Shown: positions 58,198 to 64,000 of the stretch, piece by piece
How the letters are laid out: every line of letters begins with the position of its first letter
Numbering within the stretch: the stretch's first letter is position 1
Source: JAAFHN01 sp031421855
GTDB taxonomy: Bacteria > Pseudomonadota > Gammaproteobacteria > Burkholderiales > Burkholderiaceae_C
Direction of reading: 5' to 3'
DNA: 64,000 nt
NCBI GenBank assembly: GCA_031421855.1
Contig: JANOPN010000198.1
Coordinates: forward strand, 19,356-83,355
Program-made: the position numbers and the translations under genes
The notes under the pieces: model-generated
The model's input: the letters and a program-made list of their open reading frames with translations, nothing else
Database searches by the model: none
Told to the model about the DNA's origin: nothing

Positions 58198-58860
58198 TTA
58201 GAGCTGCCAAGTCAAGAAGTTGCGATACAGCTGCAAGCCTTGATCGGCGCTTTTTTCGGGATGAAATTGGGTTGCGACAAGGTTGCCGCGCGCAAGTGCG
58301 CTTGCAAACTCGCCGCCGTAGTCGGTTTGGCCCAGGCAATCCGCGGGGTCGGTGGGCTCGGCGTAGAAGCTGTGGACGAAGTAAAAATAGCTGTCGTCAG
58401 GCACGCCCTGCCAAAGCGGGTGTTGCGCGTGGGCGGCGCTCTTGCGCACTTGGTTCCAGCCCATTTGCGGCACCTTGAAGCGGCTGCCATCAGCCTGCAA
58501 ACGGCCACGCAGATCAAACTTTTTGACCCGCCCAGCGATGAGGCCCAAGCCGTGAGTTGGGCCTTCGTCGCTCGAATCAAGCAACATTTGCATGCCCACA
58601 CAAACCCCAAAAAGCGGGCGGCTCGCTGCTGCGCGCAAGACAGCCGCTTGCAGCCCCGAGTCGCGCAGGCAAGCCATGCAGTCAGGCATGGCACCTTGGC
58701 CGGGCAACACCACGCGGTCGGCCGCGTCAACAACGCCGGGGTCTTGGGTGATGAGCACGCGGGTGTTCATGCCCCTAGCCGCTTCAATCACGGCCTGGGC
58801 GACCGAGCGCAGGTTGCCCATGCCGTAATCAACGACGGCAACGGTTTGTTGATTACTCAC
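58198..58860 (-). CDS. hisH: Imidazole glycerol phosphate synthase, glutaminase subunit
   Basis: The 220-residue class I glutamine amidotransferase starts VAVVDYGMGNLRSVAQAV. The nucleophile is Cys87 in LFGVCVGMQMLLD, with the catalytic His-Glu pair in TQFHPEKSADQG near residue 200. The GTG start lies directly downstream of R-repeat copy 16. It feeds ammonia to HisF. Confidence 0.97.
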   Translation of the reverse strand: MSNQQTVAVVDYGMGNLRSVAQAVIEAARGMNTRVLITQDPGVVDAADRVVLPGQGAMPDCMACLRDSGLQAAVLRAAASRPLFGVCVGMQMLLDSSDEGPTHGLGLIAGRVKKFDLRGRLQADGSRFKVPQMGWNQVRKSAAHAQHPLWQGVPDDSYFYFVHSFYAEPTDPADCLGQTDYGGEFASALARGNLVATQFHPEKSADQGLQLYRNFLTWQL

Positions 58861-58911
58861 GTTTTGATAGCAATGAAGTCAATGGATCCGGTGACCAAGT
58901 GCCGATAATTC
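58861..58911 (+). repeat. R repeat, copy 16
   Basis: Plus-strand copy between hisB and hisH, abutting the hisH GTG; ATAGCAATGAAGTC and GGTGACCAAGTGCC are visible. Confidence 0.85.
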
Positions 58912-58923
58912 ATCAAAAACCAC

Positions 58924-59520
58924 TCAAAGCGAGCCTTTGGTCGATGGAATCATGCCCGCGGCGCGGGGGTCGGGCGTGAGCGCCATGCGCAGGGCGCGAG
59001 CGAAGGCTTTGAACGCGGTTTCACACTGGTGGTGGGCGTTGTGGCCTTTGAGGTTGTCGATGTGCAAGGTGACGTTGGCGTGGTTCACAAAGCCCTGAAA
59101 AAACTCATGCGCCAGCTGGGTGTCAAAGCCGCCGATCGCCCCGGCGGTGAACGCGATGTTCATCTCCAGCTGCGGGCGCCCCGAAAAATCGATCACGACG
59201 CGAGTCAAAGCCTCGTCGAGTGGCACATACGAATGGCCGTAGCGGTTAATGCCCTTTTTGTCGCCAACGGCCTGCGCCACCGCTTGACCCAGCGTGATGC
59301 CCACGTCTTCAACCGTGTGGTGGCCGTCAATGTGCAAGTCGCCTTTGGCTTGGATGTCCAGGTCAATCAAGCCATGGCGCGAGATTTGATCCAGCATGTG
59401 GTCAAAAAAGCCGATGCCCGTGGACAAATTGGCGATGCCTGTGCCGTCAAGGTTCAGGCTGACGGTGATATCGGTCTCGGCGGTTTTGCGGGTGACGGTG
59501 GCTTGGCGTGGCGAGTTCAT
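58924..59520 (-). CDS. hisB: Imidazoleglycerol-phosphate dehydratase
   Basis: The 198-residue enzyme is the monofunctional dehydratase. It has NLSTGIGFFDHMLDQISRHG, LHIDGHHTVEDVGI and the second repeat's FFQGFVNHANVTLHID and GHNAHHQCETAFKAFA, the metal-binding His/Glu sets. The ATG at 59520 lies 11 bp after the ATPase gene stop. In-frame sequence further upstream belongs to the ATPase coding region. Confidence 0.97.
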   Translation of the reverse strand: MNSPRQATVTRKTAETDITVSLNLDGTGIANLSTGIGFFDHMLDQISRHGLIDLDIQAKGDLHIDGHHTVEDVGITLGQAVAQAVGDKKGINRYGHSYVPLDEALTRVVIDFSGRPQLEMNIAFTAGAIGGFDTQLAHEFFQGFVNHANVTLHIDNLKGHNAHHQCETAFKAFARALRMALTPDPRAAGMIPSTKGSL

Positions 59521-59530
59521 GTGCTGATTA

Positions 59531-60739
59531 TCAGGCTCGCGTGGGTGCAAAGTAGTGCAATACGCTGGTGACGTGGATGCCGTCCTGGTCAAAGGGATGC
59601 TCCAAATGGGCGACGATCTGGGTGGCTTTGGGCGGTTTGAGGCGCTGGGCGTAGTAGCGCAAATGGGGGCTGATGCGGGCATCGCCGGTTTTAACCTCGA
59701 TGAGCTCGGTCAATTCACCATCGACGAACACCGCAAAATCGACTTCGCGGCCTTCTTTGTCGCGGATGTAGCGAAGCTCGCAGCGATGGCCATGCTCGTC
59801 TTCCAGCCGGTGCAGCCGCTTGAGCAAGTGCGTGGCGACCAGATTTTCGAACTTAGCCCCGATGGTTGATTGCTGCTCACCACCGCCCAACGCGTTTGGC
59901 GGCAAAACGTCGCTGTTATCGAAAAAGTAGACCTTGGGCGGCTTTTGCACCGCGCGCGCACTCGCGCCTGAGTAAGGCATGACGGTGAAGAGCAAATACA
60001 TGCGCTCAAGCGCCGCAAGCCACGCTTTCGCGGTGGGCGGTGATATCTGCACGTCGACTGCCAAGTTAGACAAAACCACCAAACCACCCACTCGCTGGCG
60101 CAGCAAATCCAAAAACAAGCGCAGGCGTTGAATGTCTTTGATGCTCTCCAGGTCGCGAATGTCTTCTTGCAGCACGCGGTCAAAACGTGCATTGCGCCAG
60201 CGCCGGGCCTCGCGCTCGTCGTTTGCTATGAAGGGCTCAGGAAAACCGCCGACGCTTAGGAGTCGCTGCAACGCGCCCTCGGGCATCATGCCGGGCGGCA
60301 ACTCGTCTAACGTGAATGGATGAAGCCGCCACAGGTGATAGCGCCCAAGCATGGAGTCGCCGCCCTCGCGGTACACATCCAAACGGGCCGATCCGGTGAC
60401 CAAAATCTGGTGCGGGTGTGCATGCCCGCTGGTGATGCCGCGCACATCAAACAGCCCTTTGAGCCAGTTTTTCCAGTCGGGGTATTTGTGCAGTTCGTCA
60501 AACACCAGCAAGGTGTCGTCATGGGCCCACCGTTTGCTCAAAATCGCTTGTCGGTCTTCGTCAAAGTCAAAGTTTAAGTAGCGGCCACCGGACAGCCCGA
60601 GTCGCTTTGACGCAATCAAGGCCTTTGCCAACGTGGTTTTGCCCACTTGGCGCGGCCCGGCCAAAAGCACCATCTTTCGTTGGAGGTCTTTCGCAATCAG
60701 CGCGGCGATGTTGCGCTCAGGAATGGGGATGCGTGACAT
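59531..60739 (-). CDS. AAA ATPase with DUF4143 domain, inserted in the his operon
   Basis: The 402-residue protein has Walker A GPRQVGKTTLAK near residue 33, Walker B LLVFDELHK near 80 and ILVTGSARLD near 115. The winged-helix segment LSNLAVDVQISPPTAKAWLAALE lies near 225, and REVDFAVFVDGELTELIEVK is the C-terminal nuclease-like part. It resembles the ATPase at 39-40 kb but has a different upstream palindrome. Its stop lies 11 bp before hisB. It is not a known histidine gene; it may be a mobile or addiction-type passenger. Confidence 0.88.
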   Translation of the reverse strand: MSRIPIPERNIAALIAKDLQRKMVLLAGPRQVGKTTLAKALIASKRLGLSGGRYLNFDFDEDRQAILSKRWAHDDTLLVFDELHKYPDWKNWLKGLFDVRGITSGHAHPHQILVTGSARLDVYREGGDSMLGRYHLWRLHPFTLDELPPGMMPEGALQRLLSVGGFPEPFIANDEREARRWRNARFDRVLQEDIRDLESIKDIQRLRLFLDLLRQRVGGLVVLSNLAVDVQISPPTAKAWLAALERMYLLFTVMPYSGASARAVQKPPKVYFFDNSDVLPPNALGGGEQQSTIGAKFENLVATHLLKRLHRLEDEHGHRCELRYIRDKEGREVDFAVFVDGELTELIEVKTGDARISPHLRYYAQRLKPPKATQIVAHLEHPFDQDGIHVTSVLHYFAPTRA

Positions 60740-60752
60740 CCAGCTATTTTAT

Positions 60753-60764
60753 ATCCGAATTCGG
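60753..60764. promoter_or_regulatory. 12-bp palindrome before the his-operon DUF4143 ATPase
   Basis: TCCGAATTCGGA lies 14 bp upstream of the ATPase ATG, in the short gap after hisC. A second short palindrome (CTATTAAATAG) overlaps the hisC stop at 60791-60801. An autoregulatory operator is likely, by analogy with the ATPase at 39-40 kb. Confidence 0.5.
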
Positions 60765-60793
60765 AATGGACGAGACTATTTTAAACTAGACTA

Positions 60794-61891
60794 TTAAATA
60801 GACTGACCTAAAACCCTGAGGACCGCCTCGTTTTCAGCCCGCGTACCCACCGTCAGCCGAAGGCAGTTTGTCAACAGCGGGTGCATGCGCGAGGCGTTTT
60901 TGACCAAGATCCCTTGGGCTTTTAAGGCGGCGAAGCTGGCATCGGCATCTTTAACGCGCACCAAAACCATGTTGGCTTCGCTGTCAAACACCTCAATCGA
61001 GTCGATCTTGCGCAAGCCTGCCATGAGGGTTTCGCGGTCGGCGCGGATTTGCGCGGCTTGTTCGACGTAGATGGATTCGTGCTCGAGCGCGAACAGCGCA
61101 CATTCGGCATTGAGGACGCTGATGTTGTACGGCGGGCGCAGCTTGTCGATCGCGTCAATCAGCGCCGCCGGGCCAAACAGATAGCCCAGTCGCACGCCAG
61201 CCAAGCCAAACTTGCTCAGCGTGCGCATCACCAGCACATGAGAGTGAGCACTCACTAAGACGCTGTAGCTTGCTGATGCGAAGGGTTGGTAGGCTTCATC
61301 AAGCACGCACAGGCCACCGATTTGCGCGCAAGCTTCGATGACGGCATCGACATCAGCGGCCGACCACAAGTTCGCGGTGGGGTTGTTTGGGCAGGCTAAA
61401 TACGTGATCGCCGGCCGATGCAGTGCAATCGCGGCCAGCATGGCGGGCACGTCGAGCTCAAACCGAGCGGTCAACGGCACGCCCACAAAGTTCAGCGCCT
61501 GAAACTGCGCGCTCATCGCATACATGACGAAACCTGGAACCGGCGCGAGAATGGTGGCAACTTGCGCGGTGCGGTCACCGGGTGCCGGAGCAACCGCCAT
61601 GGCCAAGAGCGAGATCAGCTCGTCAGAGCCATTGCCCAGCATGAGGCTACTGCCTGCGGGCACTTTTGCATGGTCAACCAGCGCCGCTTTGAGCGCATCA
61701 ACTCGCGCGCCGGGGTAGCGGTTAACTGCCAACGCACCCAGTCGAGCACCCAATTGGGCTTGCAACGCGTCGCTGAGTCGGTGCGGATTTTCCATCGAAT
61801 CCAGCTTGATCATGCCGGTGCTGTCTTGAACGGCGTAAGCGTGCATGCCTTGAACGTCACGGCGGATGCGGTTCAGGGGGTTGGTGGTCAT
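60794..61891 (-). CDS. hisC: Histidinol-phosphate aminotransferase
   Basis: The 365-residue fold-type I PLP enzyme has GNGSDELISLLAMAV near residue 88, YLACPNNPTANLW and CVLDEAYQPFA. The Schiff-base lysine is in MRTLSKFGLAGVRLGYLFG near residue 230. It transfers the amino group from glutamate to imidazole acetol phosphate. The ATG overlaps the vapC stop (ATGA), so translation is coupled to the toxin gene. Confidence 0.95.
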   Translation of the reverse strand: MTTNPLNRIRRDVQGMHAYAVQDSTGMIKLDSMENPHRLSDALQAQLGARLGALAVNRYPGARVDALKAALVDHAKVPAGSSLMLGNGSDELISLLAMAVAPAPGDRTAQVATILAPVPGFVMYAMSAQFQALNFVGVPLTARFELDVPAMLAAIALHRPAITYLACPNNPTANLWSAADVDAVIEACAQIGGLCVLDEAYQPFASASYSVLVSAHSHVLVMRTLSKFGLAGVRLGYLFGPAALIDAIDKLRPPYNISVLNAECALFALEHESIYVEQAAQIRADRETLMAGLRKIDSIEVFDSEANMVLVRVKDADASFAALKAQGILVKNASRMHPLLTNCLRLTVGTRAENEAVLRVLGQSI

Positions 61892-62349
61892 GCACTAATC
61901 CTTGAAAAGTCGTTGAGTTGACCTGGCTCGACCATGAACGGGTTGACGACCAGCAAATTGTCATACCGCTGTCCATGCGCCATGTCTTCGCTGAGCACAA
62001 CACCGCATTCTTGTTGCTGTGCACTGGACAAAATCAGGGCGTCCCAATGACTTAAGGGGTAGCGGTCTTGTATCGCCCAAGCTCCTTCAACGGTTTCTTC
62101 ATCAAGCGGTGCCGGATGCCAGCTGCGCAAACGGCGAACTTCGCTGCGCGCCTTCTGCAAGGTGATGCTCGCCTTGAATTTTGACAGCGCATTCACGTAA
62201 AACTCATTCAGTACCTGAATGCTGACTCGGCCAGCGCTTTGGGTCCAACAATGCGTTACCCAAAGCTGCGCGCGGATTTGTTTGACTTGATCCCTCTCAT
62301 CAAGGGCGTAAATTAACACGTTGGTATCAACGAAAACCGGCACGGTCAT
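61888..62349 (-). CDS. vapC: VapC-type PIN-domain toxin
   Basis: The 153-residue PIN protein has the acidic set FVDTNVLIYALD, QVLNEFYVN, HWDALILSSA and LSEDMAHG, so the predicted RNase site is complete. The ATG at 62349 lies 23 bp inside vapB in another frame, the usual coupled arrangement. Toxins of this family cut tRNA or rRNA in response to stress. Its stop overlaps the hisC start. Confidence 0.92.
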   Translation of the reverse strand: MTVPVFVDTNVLIYALDERDQVKQIRAQLWVTHCWTQSAGRVSIQVLNEFYVNALSKFKASITLQKARSEVRRLRSWHPAPLDEETVEGAWAIQDRYPLSHWDALILSSAQQQECGVVLSEDMAHGQRYDNLLVVNPFMVEPGQLNDFSRISA

Positions 62350-62563
62350 AGAGCTCCTCTCGCGTGTAATACGGTGCATTGCTGACCCCAAAACTCTCAA
62401 ACTTCAAGGCTTCACGCATGTCGCGCTCGTATCGGTCTTCGGCCTTCATTTTTCCGGCGAGCAGGGCACCCATCATCCGAGACACGCTCGAATTGCGCTT
62501 GGCGGCTTCGATTCGCGCCCATTCGAGCACATCGTCTTCAACGGTGATGGTGACGTTTTTCAT
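62327..62563 (-). CDS. vapB: VapB-type antitoxin (ribbon-helix-helix)
   Basis: The 78-residue protein starts KNVTITVEDDVLEWARIEAAKRNSSVSRMMG, an Arc/MetJ-like ribbon-helix-helix fold. Its acidic C-terminal tail, ALKFESFGVSNAPYYTREEL, is likely to bind the toxin. Thirteen bases upstream lies a perfect operator-like palindrome. The pair would regulate itself and the downstream his genes. Confidence 0.9.
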   Translation of the reverse strand: MKNVTITVEDDVLEWARIEAAKRNSSVSRMMGALLAGKMKAEDRYERDMREALKFESFGVSNAPYYTREELYDRAGFR

Positions 62564-62575
62564 ACCGCCATCATA

Positions 62576-62606
62576 ACACGAACTTCGTGTTACACGAAGT
62601 TCGTGT
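62576..62606. promoter_or_regulatory. 31-bp palindromic operator of vapBC
   Basis: ACACGAACTTCGTGT (62576-62590), one T, then ACACGAAGTTCGTGT (62592-62606). The two 15-mers are inverse complements and each is itself almost a palindrome. It lies 13 bp upstream of the vapB start, the expected place for a VapBC operator. Confidence 0.75.
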
Positions 62607-62687
62607 GAATTTCGTGCCGTTCTCGTGTCAATGGCGAATCAGCTCATCAATACACGACTTGCGTTTCATTTTGAGTAGATTTTGATC

Positions 62688-62740
62688 AAAATACGGCCTT
62701 GGCCACCGAATTCATTGGGTTTGTTGCTATTATTTTTAGG
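62688..62740 (-). repeat. R repeat, copy 17
   Basis: A minus-strand, near-consensus copy between hisD and vapB; its CTAAAAATAATAGC end supplies the hisD stop codon (TAA). Confidence 0.87.
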
Positions 62741-64000
62741 ACTTCAAGCGCATGTGCGCAGCGCGTGCGTGGCCATGCAAACCTTCGCTGGTGGCGAGTT
62801 CTACTGCGATTGGGCCCAAGGTTTGGGCGCCTTGCTCGCTCACTGCGATGATCGAGCTGCGCTTTTGGAAGTCGTACACACCCAAGGGCGACGAAAACCG
62901 CGCCGTGCCCACGGTCGGCAACACGTGGTTTGGGCCCGCGCAGTAGTCGCCCAGACTCTCAGACGTGTAGGCGCCCATGAAGATCGCGCCTGCATGCCTG
63001 AGCACAGGCTCCCACTGGTGCGGGTCGGCGCAGGCAACCTCCAAATGCTCCGGCGCGATCAAGTTGCTGATCTCGCAAGCCTGACTCATGCTTTGGGTGT
63101 GGACCAGCGCGCCTCGGTCGTTCAAACTCTTGGCGATGATGGCTGCACGCGGCATCTCAGGCAAGAGCCGATCAATTGCCGCCTGAACCGCGTCGATGTA
63201 GGCTGCGTCGGGGCACAACAAAATACTCTGCGCCAATACGACGTGCTCGGCCTGGCTGAACAAATCCATCGCCACCCAATCGGGTGGGGTCGTACCGTCT
63301 GCCAACACCAAAATCTCGCTGGGGCCAGCAATCATGTCAATGCCCACGACACCAAACACGCGGCGTTTGGCAGCGGCCACATAGGCGTTACCTGGGCCCG
63401 TGATTTTGTCGACTTTTGGAATAGTCGCGGTGCCATAAGCCAAGGCACCAACCGCCTGCGCGCCACCAATGGCAAATGCACGGGTCACGCCTGCCACATG
63501 GGCGGCGGCCAGCACCATGTCGTTGCGCTCGCCGCGCGGTGTCGGCACGACCATGATGACCTCACCAACGCCCGCCACGTGGGCGGGGATGGCGCTCATG
63601 AGCAAACTGCTGGGGTAGCTGGCTTTGCCACCCGGCACGTAAATGCCAACTCGGTCAAGCGGCGTGACTTTTTGACCCAACACCGTGCCGTCAGCCTCGG
63701 TGTATTGCCAACTTTGACCACAAGCCTGCATTTGCGCCTCGTGATAGACCCGAATTCGCGCCGCTGCAGCTTGCAATGCGAGGCGCTGGGGGGCAGAAAT
63801 GCGCTCGAACGCTTGAGCAAACTCGGTTTGCGTCAATTCCAAGTCACCCATCTGGGCAGGCGACATCGAATCAAAACGGCGGGTGTAGTCCAGCACGGCT
63901 TCGTCGCCTCGAACCCGGACATCGTCCAAAATACCCGCGACAACCGAGTCAATTCGCGAGTCCAGCGCGGCATCCAAATGGTTAAGCGCCTTGATTTGGC
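62736..64000 (-). CDS. hisD: Histidinol dehydrogenase, C-terminal part (start beyond the window)
   Basis: About 421 codons are visible and the frame runs off the window edge at 64000. Motifs are TPLDRVGIYVPGGKASYPSSLLMSAIPA, ATIPKVDKITGPGNAYVAAAKR, GIDMIAGPSEILVLAD and NLIAPEHLEVAC, with the catalytic Glu-His pair in PEHLE. The zinc enzyme oxidises histidinol to histidine with NAD. It is the most upstream his gene visible; hisG lies outside. Its stop codon is in an R repeat. Confidence 0.97.
   Translation of the reverse strand, partial: QIKALNHLDAALDSRIDSVVAGILDDVRVRGDEAVLDYTRRFDSMSPAQMGDLELTQTEFAQAFERISAPQRLALQAAAARIRVYHEAQMQACGQSWQYTEADGTVLGQKVTPLDRVGIYVPGGKASYPSSLLMSAIPAHVAGVGEVIMVVPTPRGERNDMVLAAAHVAGVTRAFAIGGAQAVGALAYGTATIPKVDKITGPGNAYVAAAKRRVFGVVGIDMIAGPSEILVLADGTTPPDWVAMDLFSQAEHVVLAQSILLCPDAAYIDAVQAAIDRLLPEMPRAAIIAKSLNDRGALVHTQSMSQACEISNLIAPEHLEVACADPHQWEPVLRHAGAIFMGAYTSESLGDYCAGPNHVLPTVGTARFSSPLGVYDFQKRSSIIAVSEQGAQTLGPIAVELATSEGLHGHARAAHMRLKS

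Noticed and set aside
437..62740. R repeats as a CRISPR array
   Set aside because: Copies are kilobases apart, in both orientations, and without spacers of uniform length or cas genes.
437..62740. R repeats as intrinsic terminators
   Set aside because: No stable GC-rich hairpin; the only self-complementary core is GGTGACC. The A/T-rich end alone is not enough.
1..64000. tRNA or rRNA genes
   Set aside because: No segment with TTCGA(A/T)-type T-loops in a cloverleaf context or rRNA-like sequence was noticed on reading both strands.

Overview
The window looks like chromosomal DNA of a betaproteobacterium, most likely of the Comamonadaceae/Burkholderiales. It is GC-rich and densely coded. The histidine operon runs into DUF4870, HIT and tatABC in the order usual for that group, and the window carries several acyl-CoA-degradation clusters. 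I see no rRNA, tRNA, CRISPR array, prophage or complete insertion sequence. A previously unnamed pair of small mobile units and a dense family of short repeats account for most of the non-coding DNA.

Layout. (1) Positions 1-224 hold the N-terminus of a DegQ/HtrA-type protease on the minus strand. Its start codon has been split off from its own leader by a 104-bp MITE. (2) 0.7-10.5 kb is a fatty-acid beta-oxidation run: TetR regulator, acyl-CoA dehydrogenase, small exported DUF2147 protein, FadN-type bifunctional enzyme, thiolase, thioesterase, an SDR without its catalytic residues, an HCCA-isomerase-like protein and a crotonase. (3) 10.5-27.5 kb is a peptidoglycan/amino-sugar scavenging region: VanX-like dipeptidase, lipoprotein DacB, TonB-dependent receptor, exported LD-carboxypeptidase, and a tightly coupled minus-strand operon nagA-nagB-II-murQ-ampG-nagX-digH-like GH-NagK/MurK kinase-AmiD-S12 hydrolase. 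Together these genes could trim muropeptides outside the inner membrane, import them, and convert MurNAc and GlcNAc to fructose-6-phosphate. (4) 27.6-30.8 kb has an SpmAB-type membrane protein, an AstE/aspartoacylase-like enzyme and two small exported proteins. (5) 30.9-46.8 kb is an Atu-like (acyclic terpene/branched acyl-CoA) region: TetR, carboxylase beta subunit, acyl-CoA dehydrogenase and biotin carboxylase subunit, then AtuA, a FadB-type enzyme, a thiolase and a second dehydrogenase. A 14-nt identical operator-like site upstream of the TetR gene recurs in the promoter of the thiolase/dehydrogenase pair. (6) 46.8-53.2 kb holds a decayed small gene, an unknown small protein, a binding-protein/rhodanese fusion, a YcaQ-type DNA glycosylase, metK and two lipid A acyltransferase-like genes. 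(7) 53.3-64 kb is the minus-strand his-tat operon. It is interrupted by a VapBC module (translationally coupled to hisC) and by an AAA/DUF4143 ATPase between hisC and hisB.

The most unusual feature is a family of about 45-bp interspersed repeats (17 copies in 64 kb, called the R repeat here). They occupy every convergent intergenic gap longer than about 50 bp, avoid nearly all divergent promoter gaps, and sit between genes of the his operon. Two copies lie inside genes: one in the second TetR gene, where all three stop codons of the consensus frame are lost, and one in the carboxylase beta-subunit gene, using the strand that is naturally open. A second element is a 104-bp MITE with near-perfect terminal inverted repeats and clean 5-bp target duplications at both of its insertion sites.
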